The notes beneath the pieces were generated by a model that searched no databases, had not been told where the DNA came from, and saw nothing but the letters and a program-made list of their open reading frames with translations. Positions 28,020 through 37,100 of a stretch of 64,000 nt of DNA are shown one piece after another. Numbering within the stretch: the first letter of the stretch is position 1; each line of letters begins with the position of its first letter. A program made the position numbers and the translations under genes. This DNA comes from Candidatus Zhuqueibacterota bacterium (GTDB lineage Bacteria > Zhuqueibacterota > Zhuqueibacteria > Thermofontimicrobiales > Thiofontviventaceae), in NCBI GenBank assembly GCA_016931935.1, contig JAFGDW010000157.1, forward strand, positions 56,166-120,165, in the 5' to 3' direction.

Positions 28020-28700
28020 CTACCGATCATCATACTCAATCTTTAATTTCTTCTTATGGCCGGAACCATCTTCAAATTCAATACCAAGTTCATACTCGGT
28101 TTTGTCGTCTGTTCCCCAGGTCGGAATTTCAACTTCCGCCGAATTGTGCTTTGTGGGTGGTTTCTCTTTCGTGACGAGTCCGGTAGTACCTTTTGTCACA
28201 AACACTTCACCCAATTCATTCTGCAACTCGACCTTGCCTTCAATACCATGTAATGTAGTATTGCCCTTGTTATCCACAATCGTATAGAATTCCGTACCCT
28301 TCACAGCAGCGACCCCGGATGGGGTTTCGACCTTTAATTCGCTGTTTTGTTTGCTCACTTTGAGCCACATTTCCCCGACAGGGAAATTTAAGCGTTTCGC
28401 GATGGTCGATTGTTCACGGTTGCCACTAATCGTGAGTGTCGAATTTTGCCGAACTTTGATCAACGATTTGTCATCAGTAAACATAACAGCAGCAAACCCA
28501 TCTGCACCCGTTTGAATAACGTCACCTGAGTTTACATGCTCCCCTCGTTCTGCTTTGGTGAATGATGCCGCGTTTGCTTGTTTCAACTGGACCTGGCCGG
28601 TCGCTTTAAGCACGATGGCAATATCTTTGCCTTGTTCACCTGTCATACCGGTCAACGTCAATAAGCACACGATTATCAGGCATATCATAACATATCGCAT
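28020..28700 (-). CDS. FecR-domain secreted protein
   Basis: 226 residues preceded by a strong GGAGGAG ribosome-binding site. A signal peptide (MICLIIVCLLTLTG) is followed by a FecR domain: GQVQLKQA, a GDVIQTGADGFAAVMFTD segment and SGVAAVKGTEFYT, the classic FecR blade motifs. The C-terminus is charged and ends in a Lys/Asp-rich tail. FecR domains of this stand-alone type occur in envelope proteins rather than only as anti-sigma regulators. It is the middle gene of a three-gene operon, 14 bases after the upstream gene. Confidence 0.85.
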   Translation of the reverse strand: MRYVMICLIIVCLLTLTGMTGEQGKDIAIVLKATGQVQLKQANAASFTKAERGEHVNSGDVIQTGADGFAAVMFTDDKSLIKVRQNSTLTISGNREQSTIAKRLNFPVGEMWLKVSKQNSELKVETPSGVAAVKGTEFYTIVDNKGNTTLHGIEGKVELQNELGEVFVTKGTTGLVTKEKPPTKHNSAEVEIPTWGTDDKTEYELGIEFEDGSGHKKKLKIEYDDR

Positions 28701-28714
28701 ACTCCTCCTTTCGC

Positions 28715-29830
28715 TTATTCAATTTTAAGCTGATTAATTTTTATTTCGCCTGTAATTAATTTATTTATCAATTCGTTTAAGGCCGACATGTTAACGGTTG
28801 AATCATTTCGGGTTATTGTTCCGGTGGCAGTGAATTGATTCAACGAACCGCTATCTCCAAAATAGTCCTGATATTTTTCATCCCCTATAAGCATTTTTAA
28901 ATAGACTGACAGTTGATACTGGAACCGTTCCTTATCACCACCGGCAAATTCCTGTAAACGAAATCCGCGTACTTCACTGGCGACATCCATGACACCATCA
29001 AGCGTATGACCAGTTGCCACTACTTGCCAGTAATAGGTATTACCACTTTTTAGTGTTGGCACTCCGGAAATCGGGTATTGGAAAATGGTCTGATCCGTAC
29101 GTGTAACAAACAACGGTTCATTTTTGATAATATCATCTGCCGATTCATTTGGGCTTGTCACTTTCCAAATTTTGAGTTGAAAGGAAGTCGCATCCGATGA
29201 CCATATAAATAATGGCTGTGGGAGATAAGTATCATGTATATCACCATAATTTACCAATCCGCCCGGCGATTTCAGTTGAATATCGATTGGTGTAGTCCGT
29301 TCGATGAGTAAATTATAGGTTTGAATTATTTTATTGGAAGATGCATCTAGTGCCGATAGTTCAAATTCATATGTCCCAAGCGGTATTTCACCTGTAGTAT
29401 AAATGGACTTATTAATTTTCTCTACAATGACATCGTTCATTATCAATTGTAGCAATCGTCGTTTATCGCTCTTCGAGAACAATTGTTGATTGGTGAGTAC
29501 TGAAATTCCTGGCACTGATTTAAATTCACCAGTCTGCCCATAAACTATCTTTGTCTTGGATTTTCCTGTCTCCTGGAAAAAAAGTGTCAATCGAATGGAG
29601 ATATTTAATTCTTTGGATGTGGCATTATTAATTGCTAATTTAAATAGCAATGGACTCGTCCCGGTGTCACTATAATAAATTTCATTGATAAAAAATTCAC
29701 TAATTTTGTTATCCTGCAAATCTGCTTGCATTTCAATTTGAGCAAGGACACGGGTAGAAAAAGAGCCAAGAAAGATGCCCATTAGTAAAAAATAAAATTT
29801 GGCGGGTTTGTACAACGTCACTAGATTCAT
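28715..29830 (-). CDS. Secreted protein of unknown function
   Basis: About 371 residues from the ATG at 29830, chosen because it places a hydrophobic segment (FYFLLMGIFLGSFSTRVLAQ) at the N-terminus as a signal peptide; an upstream in-frame start adds 22 unlikely residues. The body is beta-rich, with an Ig/CARDB-like N-half and a central part resembling fibronectin-III strands (SPGGLVNYGDIHDTYLPQPLFIWSSD, then TYYWQVVATGHTLDG). I do not recognise a named family. It is first in the operon with the FecR and MF-motif genes, and likely acts in the periplasm or at the outer membrane. Confidence 0.65.
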   Translation of the reverse strand: MNLVTLYKPAKFYFLLMGIFLGSFSTRVLAQIEMQADLQDNKISEFFINEIYYSDTGTSPLLFKLAINNATSKELNISIRLTLFFQETGKSKTKIVYGQTGEFKSVPGISVLTNQQLFSKSDKRRLLQLIMNDVIVEKINKSIYTTGEIPLGTYEFELSALDASSNKIIQTYNLLIERTTPIDIQLKSPGGLVNYGDIHDTYLPQPLFIWSSDATSFQLKIWKVTSPNESADDIIKNEPLFVTRTDQTIFQYPISGVPTLKSGNTYYWQVVATGHTLDGVMDVASEVRGFRLQEFAGGDKERFQYQLSVYLKMLIGDEKYQDYFGDSGSLNQFTATGTITRNDSTVNMSALNELINKLITGEIKINQLKIE

Positions 29831-30046
29831 GCTCACCCCGGTTTGAAAGTACGGTATGATCCCAATCGGTTTCACTACTATATTTATCGACGCCAATGAA
29901 ATTTTCTTAATATTCTGTTTAGATATTTTGATTTTCTGCCGATATTGCTTGTAGTTACGTTAACAGATAAGCCGTTACAATTTAAAATCCTTATCAGGAA
30001 ACTTATTAATACCAAGTAATATACTAACAGATGCGATTTACATTCA

Positions 30047-30544
30047 ATGAATGAAGAAATTTTAAACTCCCTGATTTATATTCCCTTGTTTGATAAACTC
30101 GATACTGACGAACTTAAGTTTATCGCATCGTACATGCAATTGATAAACTTAAAGGAAGGTGAAATCGCTTTTAAAGAAGGGGATGTTGGTGATTTTGTAT
30201 GCTTTGTTGTGGATGGAAAGCTGGAGGTCACCAAACGATCGAATCAAGGTGGAAATGTAGTTTTAGCGAAACTGTCCAAAGGTCGTTCGATCGGGGAAAT
30301 GTCCATTATAGATAGCTATCGTCGCTCGGCAACTGTTAAAGCTATTTCGGAGACAAAATTAGTAACACTTTCACAATATGGATTCGAAACCATTATAAAC
30401 AAGTTCCCCAAAACCGGAATAAAAATTTTAAAGGAACTGGCTCGACTGCTTAGCCTGAATTTACGTAGCACATCGAGCCGGTTTGTAGATTCCGCACTAC
30501 CACCGCGGGAAGTTGCCCGGGCAACTGCTGTGAATCATAGATAA
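30047..30544 (+). CDS. Cyclic nucleotide-binding domain protein without DNA-binding domain
   Basis: 165 residues, one CAP_ED-type domain. The N-terminal helices (LIYIPLFDKLDTDELKFIASYM) are followed by the beta-roll with EGDVGDFVCFVVDGKLEV and a phosphate-binding cassette (IGEMSIIDSYRRSATVKA) that keeps the Gly-Glu and the Arg-x-Ala-Thr elements. After the C-helix there is only a short tail, so the Crp-type helix-turn-helix is absent; it probably signals by protein contact. It is transcribed divergently from the envelope operon, with about 215 bases between starts. Confidence 0.85.
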   Translation: MNEEILNSLIYIPLFDKLDTDELKFIASYMQLINLKEGEIAFKEGDVGDFVCFVVDGKLEVTKRSNQGGNVVLAKLSKGRSIGEMSIIDSYRRSATVKAISETKLVTLSQYGFETIINKFPKTGIKILKELARLLSLNLRSTSSRFVDSALPPREVARATAVNHR

Positions 30545-30550
30545 ATTCCA

Positions 30551-30667
30551 TTATTCTCTATTTTTCAGTTCCGCATGCAATTTAGCGGGAATTGGCGCAC
30601 ACTGACAGTTTTTCTGATGTTCAATGTGCCATTTCACACGCTCTTCAAATGTAGCACTTTTTGGCAT
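30551..30667 (-). CDS. Small 38-residue protein with WHxxxH and CxC motif
   Basis: The 39-codon frame from ATG (30665-30667) to TAA (30551-30553) encodes a protein starting MPKSATFEERVKWHIEH and continuing with NCQCAPIPAKL. The His-x3-His-x4-Cys-x-Cys arrangement could bind zinc. I recall similar small FeERxxWHxEHxxNCxCRPxP proteins in related bacteria, which would support it, but I cannot verify this here. It converges on the cNMP-binding gene, six bases from its stop. No clear Shine-Dalgarno sequence is seen. Function unknown. Confidence 0.55.
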   Translation of the reverse strand: MPKSATFEERVKWHIEHQKNCQCAPIPAKLHAELKNRE

Positions 30668-30742
30668 TATGTTTGACTCATGCCGCGCTTTACTAATTCG
30701 TCCCATAATAACAACTTTGCTTTTGTTAAATAATACTGGAAA

Positions 30743-30836
30743 CGAATTGGTTTTCGGATTTCCTTTTTATAAACCTTCCCTTAATCCCTTCCTTCAAAAG
30801 GAAAGGAATCTATGATTAAATCCGAAAACCAATTCG
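30743..30836. repeat. 19-bp perfect inverted repeat with 56-base centre
   Basis: Bases 30743-30761 (CGAATTGGTTTTCGGATTT) and 30818-30836 are exact inverted copies. The centre holds a second partial palindrome around TTCCTT/AAGGAA. It could fold as one long hairpin or be a small mobile (MITE-like) relic; the 30668-30991 gap otherwise holds nothing I can call. Confidence 0.6.
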
Positions 30837-30991
30837 GCCTTAGTATATATTAAATGACTATGTAGATGTTTCAACTGGATATTTGCCTGATCTTGTCGAA
30901 GCATCCATTAATTACACAAGTGCTAGATAAAATGTGGAATTCCTTCGAAGAGAAGCAAATCATTAAGAAGGCGGGAAGAAATTAAAACTAA

Positions 30992-31543
30992 TCATTGGCC
31001 CCAGCGTTGATATAAACTGTGAGTGACGCCGATTGCATCCAGCATTTTACCTACCATAAAATCAACAATATCGCTGATCTGCTTGGGATGATGATAAAAG
31101 CCAATAACCGGCGGCAATATAATAGCGCCGTCCTTACGTAACCGCAACATATTTTCTAACGCGGATGCCGAAAGTGGCGTTTCGCGAGGCACCACAACCA
31201 GGCGACCGTTGGTGCGTAGCGTGTTTTCCGCTGCCCGAACAATCAAATTATTGGCGTAGCCATTGGCAATTGCAGACAGCGTTTTCAGTGAACAGGGAAC
31301 AACTATCATAGCATCGATTAGGCAGGAACTGCTGTTCAGAGGAGATTCAGCATCATGTTCGGAATATGCAATAACACTATCCGGAGTCGTATATTTTGCA
31401 TCAATTTCATGGGCAATCACAGCACGGGCATTATCGGAGATGATCGAGAAAATCGTGTGGGATGATTTCACCAATTCGTCAATCAGCCGGGTTCCCAATA
31501 TCACCCCGGAAGCTCCTGTTATGGCCACGGCGATCTGCATCAT
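30992..31543 (-). CDS. ubiX: UbiX-family flavin prenyltransferase
   Basis: 183 residues, the normal UbiX length. The N-terminus has the flavin/phosphate loop VAITGASGVILGTRL; the centre has LIDAMIVVPCSLKTLSAIANGYANNLIVRAAENTL, the conserved S-x-K/T-x-A-x-G region, and the C-terminus has RETPLSASALENMLRL and ILPPVIGFYHHP, which position the prenyl phosphate. UbiX attaches a dimethylallyl group to FMN, making the cofactor for UbiD decarboxylases. Its start overlaps the mevalonate kinase stop (ATGA), so the two are translationally coupled: the kinase pathway provides the isoprenoid, UbiX uses it. No UbiD gene is in the window. Confidence 0.9.
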   Translation of the reverse strand: MMQIAVAITGASGVILGTRLIDELVKSSHTIFSIISDNARAVIAHEIDAKYTTPDSVIAYSEHDAESPLNSSSCLIDAMIVVPCSLKTLSAIANGYANNLIVRAAENTLRTNGRLVVVPRETPLSASALENMLRLRKDGAIILPPVIGFYHHPKQISDIVDFMVGKMLDAIGVTHSLYQRWGQ

Positions 31544-32496
31544 TGAAACTCCTGCTTCAAACGTGTGTAGAAACTATTAGCGGCGCCCGCATTGTCCAGA
31601 GCTTGTTTAACTTTCCCTGCATGCTGCTCATTCTTGGCAAGCGCAACCATGCAGCCGCCCCGTCCGGCGCCACATAATTTTGCGCCGCACGCCCCTGCCG
31701 ATAACGCCGCACTAATCAAATTTTCAAGTTCATCGCACGACACATTTATTTGCCGTAATAATGTCTGATTGGAATTCATCGCTGCACCCAATCCTTCATG
31801 GTCACCATTCTCAAGCATTAGTCGGCCAAATCGCGCCAAATCGCCAATGCACTGAAACAACTCTCCATATTTCTTTTCATCGTTTTTATATGCAGACGCT
31901 ACATCAGCAACAACATCACCGGTTTTTTTCCCAATCCCGCAATCTCCGATGACAAGATGAAACTGGGCAGGTTCCAGCAATTCGAACGGTTCGCCTTTGA
32001 TAAAATAGACAGGCTGAGATGTGGCGACGACAGTATTATCCACCCCACTTGGCGTGCCGTGGTGGTATTTTTCCAGTTCGTATGAAAGCCGGATAAGATC
32101 GTCCATCGCCAATGGAATGCTCACAAATTGGTGCATTATCCGAATCAATAAAACACTGATCGCCGCGCTACTTCCCATACCACGACCGATGGGAATATCC
32201 GAACGAATGTCAAGCCTCCATCCGGTTTCCGGAATCTCCATTTGTTGACGTATTAGAAATCGCATGGCCTCATCAATATGCTTTACTTTTGATGGAATTT
32301 TCTGAGCGGCGAATTCATATTGAATTTCAAGATCCGACGCATGAATCACCGCAGTTTCACGTTCATCTATCCGGATCATTTCCGCATGTGCACGCACGTC
32401 CAGCACAGGCACTGCCACAGCCGGCTGACCATAAACGACAGCGTGCTCACCGAATAGGATAATTTTCGCGGGCACGGAAGCAGTTATAGTATGCAT
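31540..32496 (-). CDS. mvk: Mevalonate kinase (GHMP family)
   Basis: 318 residues. All three GHMP motifs are visible: PAKIILFGEHAVVYGQPAVA at the N-terminus, the ATP-binding loop PIGRGMGSSAAISVL near residue 105, and the C-terminal CGAKLCGAGRGGCMVAL. The first motif fits mevalonate kinase better than homoserine or galactokinase. It phosphorylates mevalonate, the step after HMG-CoA reductase, whose gene lies about 200 bases upstream on the same strand. Diphosphomevalonate-forming and -using genes are not in the window, so the pathway is only partly encoded here. Confidence 0.9.
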   Translation of the reverse strand: MHTITASVPAKIILFGEHAVVYGQPAVAVPVLDVRAHAEMIRIDERETAVIHASDLEIQYEFAAQKIPSKVKHIDEAMRFLIRQQMEIPETGWRLDIRSDIPIGRGMGSSAAISVLLIRIMHQFVSIPLAMDDLIRLSYELEKYHHGTPSGVDNTVVATSQPVYFIKGEPFELLEPAQFHLVIGDCGIGKKTGDVVADVASAYKNDEKKYGELFQCIGDLARFGRLMLENGDHEGLGAAMNSNQTLLRQINVSCDELENLISAALSAGACGAKLCGAGRGGCMVALAKNEQHAGKVKQALDNAGAANSFYTRLKQEFQ

Positions 32497-32619
32497 TGTT
32501 GCGTCCGGAATTTTTCAAAAATTTAAGAAAAGAAAGCGGGAATTGGTCAATTATTAGTTACATTAGGATCAAGTTAAGTAAGAAATGAGATTTCAGTTCA
32601 CTATCGATGAGATTGAAAC

Positions 32620-32648
32620 AAACCAGGTACTATTTCAATACCTGGTTT
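32620..32648. terminator. AAACCAGGTA-type palindrome downstream of HMG-CoA reductase
   Basis: AAACCAGGTA (32620-32629) and TACCTGGTTT (32639-32648) form a perfect 10-bp stem with a 9-base loop, about 50 bases past the reductase stop. The core equals that of the element at 1351-1379, so it may be a dispersed repeat acting as terminator. Confidence 0.5.
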
Positions 32649-32698
32649 GAAGCCATCTATTATATTTAAAATCGTTATCTGCTCAATTGACAAAATTC

Positions 32699-34093
32699 CT
32701 AGTTCTCATCGGTTGAATCGGATTCGCCATTTTCTGGCAGTTCTTTCACGAGAAAATGTTTCAGGAGCTGTTTTGCGCGGTCGAAACGAACGCGGCCCTC
32801 GTGTGCCATTTCGTTAGCAATTTTTATCGCCATCTCTCCAATTGCGCCGGCAAACACAGCAACATTGCGTGCGTGCAGCGTCATATGTCCTTTTTGGATG
32901 CCCTCGGTTGCAAGCGTCCAAATTGCTGAAAAATTCTGAATTAAACCGGCAGCAGCGACAACTTGTGCTAATTCTGCACTTGTCGTTACTCCCATCATCT
33001 TCAATAATATTTTGACACCGGGATGAATCGCTGTTACGCCCCCAACAATTCCAATCGCCATCGGGATCTCCAATTCGCCGATTAATCGCCCCTGATTATC
33101 CCGATAATATTTGCTCACCGAGCGGTATTGGCCGTCGCGGGCAGCAAACGCATGCACACCGGCTTCAACGGCACGCCAATCGTTACCGGTAGCAATCAGC
33201 ACTCCATCAATACCATTCATTACCCCCTTATTGTGTGTGGCCGCACGATGCGGATCAGCATCGGCGAAATGGTACGCTTTAACAATACGATTAGCTGCCT
33301 GATCACCTGTGTAGCCAGCACGGGCCAGACATTCCACATTATTTAGCACAAATTTTACTTTGACAGTCCGATGATCTGACAAATTGCTGACTATTTTGCA
33401 AATGACATCCCCTTCGGCCAGTTCAGCCACAATCGGCCCAAGCGCTTCTGCCATCGTGTTTACCGCATTAGCACCCATAGCATCCCGCGTATCCACCAAA
33501 ATATGAACGATCACCATGGGGCCGCTCTGTGACTCGATTATGCGTACTTCAATATCTTTGGCTCCGCCGCCAAGCTCGAGTAGTGTTGGGTCTTGCATGT
33601 TCGCCAAATCCAACAATTCTTTTTTCTTTTTAAGGATGGCTTTTTTTGCCAGTTCAGGTTTGGGAACATCTACAATTTGTATCTGGCTGATCATAACTTG
33701 TTCAGAAGCTATGGCTGTCAATTCCCCGTTTTCACGAATGAGTCGAGCAGAATTACTGGCGGCTGCAATAACTGACGTTTCTTCAATTGCCATGGGAACA
33801 ACATAATCTTTCCCGTTAATTTGAAAATTGACAGCGATCCCCAATGGCATACTAAACACACCAATCGAATTTTCCACCATGACATCACCCAAATCCGGTG
33901 TGAGTGTTTCTCGTTTGAGCATCCAACGTTCATGTGTGGAGAGTCGATACCATTCATCATTGAGTTTTTGCAAACGTTGATCTACATCCAATTTATAAAA
34001 ACCTGAAAATCTCGATGATCGTCCATTCACATGTTTGGTGTCATCTTCCGCCACTACAGGCTTCTTCTCAATTTCCTTCATCTGTCGATCCAT
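32699..34093 (-). CDS. mvaA: Hydroxymethylglutaryl-CoA reductase, class II (degradative-type)
   Basis: 464 residues. The class II pattern is clear: ENSIGVFSMPLGIAVNFQINGKDYVVPMAIEETSVIAAAS with the catalytic Glu, DTRDAMGANAVNTMAEAL with the catalytic Asp/cofactor region, ATGNDWRAVEAGVHAFAARDG, IPMAIGIVGGVTAIHP, and a C-terminal GHMTLHARNVA carrying the catalytic His. The enzyme interconverts HMG-CoA and mevalonate with NAD(P)H. Class II enzymes serve mevalonate biosynthesis in several bacteria as well as breakdown in Pseudomonas; the neighbouring mevalonate kinase favours biosynthesis. The N-terminal ~25 residues are charged and variable; MKEIEKK at residue 5 is an alternative start. Confidence 0.92.
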   Translation of the reverse strand: MDRQMKEIEKKPVVAEDDTKHVNGRSSRFSGFYKLDVDQRLQKLNDEWYRLSTHERWMLKRETLTPDLGDVMVENSIGVFSMPLGIAVNFQINGKDYVVPMAIEETSVIAAASNSARLIRENGELTAIASEQVMISQIQIVDVPKPELAKKAILKKKKELLDLANMQDPTLLELGGGAKDIEVRIIESQSGPMVIVHILVDTRDAMGANAVNTMAEALGPIVAELAEGDVICKIVSNLSDHRTVKVKFVLNNVECLARAGYTGDQAANRIVKAYHFADADPHRAATHNKGVMNGIDGVLIATGNDWRAVEAGVHAFAARDGQYRSVSKYYRDNQGRLIGELEIPMAIGIVGGVTAIHPGVKILLKMMGVTTSAELAQVVAAAGLIQNFSAIWTLATEGIQKGHMTLHARNVAVFAGAIGEMAIKIANEMAHEGRVRFDRAKQLLKHFLVKELPENGESDSTDEN

Positions 34094-34185
34094 CCCAATT
34101 TAATTCATAAAAAAACCTTCCACGACTGCCATTGCAGCATATGGAAGGTAAAAAATATAAAAAAAATAGACAAAAAGCAATGATT

Positions 34186-37100
34186 TTATCGTACGATTGT
34201 CATCTTTCGCGTTGCCTTAAAGGAACGAGTGTGCAACTGGTAAAAATAGATACTACTCACAACAGGTTCACCACGTTCGTCTTGTCCATCCCAGGAAAGC
34301 GTGTAAAAACCGGCGTCCTGATCTTCATCTATTAATGTACGGATTTTCCGCCCCAGCACATTATAAATATGGATCATGACGTGAGTTTTATGTGGAATCT
34401 GGTATTTGAATTGAGTCATTCCATTAAAAGGATTGGGGAAATTCTGGAACAGCTCATAATGCATCGGCGTCGTGGCCTCTAATGCGATAGGGCTATGTTT
34501 CTTTGTATTACCGGTTCGGCTCACTTGCTCCAGTTGATAATAAAACGTTTGCCCCAGGATCGCCGATGCATCATTGAAAGTATATTGCTCTTGACCGACA
34601 ATTATCGATGAATTTAGTTTTTGGTATCCCCCGTTCTGATTCTGGCTTCGGTAAACATTAAAGCCGGCAGTAAAGAATCCATTTTCGATTCGCCACTGAA
34701 TGTTGATCGTTCCATCTGTTTTCTGTTTGGTTACAGGACTGGCTAATTCAGAAAATTCAGGATAATACACAAATTCCCGTGCAGCGAGTTGAAATTCGTC
34801 CATCATCAATTCACAATTTCGCACCCGCCAGAAGAAACGCTTTCCAGCCTGGAGCAGTCCGGCAAGTTTTGTGAAATCTTTTAGAACAAGCGTCGTATCT
34901 TGTCCGCAGCTATCCACAACTACATTCGTTTGGAACAATGAATCCAATGCAATTTCCACAACATATTCAGGATATATTTTATTCAGGACAGTCGCTGTGT
35001 CTCGACGCCATTTAAATATATCACCATCACATACAGCATCACCATTAAATGGATATATCAGTTGTGGTTGATGCTGTGCAACAACCGTGGAGTCCTGTTG
35101 ACGGATATGAAGCGTCCAGGAATGAGTAAGCAGAGAATCATTTCCCTGTATGTTCATGGTCACAATATCATGTATTTGGGCCTGATCAGCAGTGTAAAAA
35201 AATACAGAATCGGTGATGCTCGTGAGTGAATCGTTGACCAGCCATTGTATTTTTAGCGAATCCGCTGGCATTAGCCACTGGGCATACAAATGAAGCGTTT
35301 CACCTGGCGTAAGAGTTGTATCTTGTGGTGGTGAAAATATAATTTGCTTATCGTTCTTCAACTCTTGTTGAATGACATTGATTTGCCAATAAAAGGAATC
35401 AAGCGTATCACCTTGCTCAGATAAAATTATCACAGCAATGCTATCAGCTTGATTTCTTTCGTCGAAAGTTGTATAGTTAAATTTGTCATCATTAGCCGTG
35501 TCGACCAGTGTCTGGTTCAAGTACCAATGATATTGAACCAGCGAACTATCGCCCCTAACTGCTAAATATAATGTGTCGCCACGAATAATGGTCGTGTCCG
35601 AACACGGGGAAAACGTATATCGATGTTCCTCCGTTGATGATTGAAGTCGAATCTGCCACACACAAATTGCCAGTGTATCGTTAGCGGCATTTTTCCCAAT
35701 CGCCTTAATTTGATTTTTGAGCGAATCTGTATTTGGTTCTGCAATATAGGTAAAGCTCGTGCTTTTTAAATTTTCAGTAAGAATTCCGTTATGATACCAG
35801 ATCCATGCCAAACTATTACGCTGCATTACCTGCCAAGGAATGACACATTGCATTGTATCACCTACATTAATCAGAGTATCAGCGTGCCAGTTAAATACTG
35901 ATGAATCACTCGTGACCAGCTTTTCAGGATATGTAATGATCTGCCAGTTGTGCGAAGCCAAATGATTCATATTCTCACTTAACACTTTAACAGAAACGGT
36001 ATCCATAGCAGAATCAGCGCTGGTCGCTACGAACATATACGATAGTACATTTTGACCGGAACTGGAATCATACGCGGTTTTCCAATGGCAATAAAGCTGT
36101 TCATCCCACGTTAAGGCAGGTACAATCTGTAATTGTATACTATCGCCGGATGCAATTGAAATGATCGAATCCGGGACAAAGGTGAATTCGGGAATGGTTC
36201 TAAGTGATGAATCAGAAACAACAGCTCGAATATACCATATATGTTCTGCCAAACCAGCATCGTTTGCATCATGAATTTCAAGCCGAATTGAATCCAACCC
36301 GGTAACGGAAGCATGATATTGGAATAGGCTATCGATTACAGTACACAATGAATCATTTACTATCCATTTAAACGCCACGCTATCCCGATACGCTGGTGGA
36401 ATCGCCGCATGTAATAGTAGTGAATCGTGAATAGAAATGGTTGTATCGGAAATTGGGAAGAATTTCGCTTCAAATAAATTTTTGAGATTCCGTTGGACGA
36501 GCCATTCATGTGAAATTGTTGCATCTATGTCGATAAAATTTAGCTTCACTCGAACGGTATCAAAAATATTTTTCCCGTCAGCCGCTTGGGAAAGCCACAC
36601 CGAATCCGCCTGAGAATTTATATCCTGACGATTGATGAACCATTGAGTCGAATATGCGAATGAATCCACCATAACACGAAACAAAAGTGAATCCTGCCAT
36701 TGCAATATCTGGGTATCTGTGGGGAAAAATACAGGAACTGGTAAAGCGCTTACTGTATTAACGATACTCTCCGGCTGAAACAGTTCCGTAATACTACCTG
36801 AGTCCACCTTAGTAGTATCATGCACGATTGAATTATCAACGAAGAACAATGAATCGGATATGATGCTTGTATTGGCACTCGTGTCAATACTGCTCGTATC
36901 TGTCGAAGCGAATTCCGAACTTTCCTGACTAGACAGCATTGTAGTATCCAGGGCGACAGACTGATTAGTTGAGTCCGATGACACAAATGAGAAGCTGTCG
37001 GAATCAACGATTCCACTTGATTCACTTGCATCCGCTTCAACATACCCATTAGCAACAGTCGTGTCATTCATGCTCTCAACCGATTGATTCATCAGAGTTG

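Noticed and set aside
30624..30815. 63-codon plus-strand frame
   Set aside because: It overlaps the better supported minus-strand small gene and the inverted repeat, has no recognised family and no ribosome-binding site.
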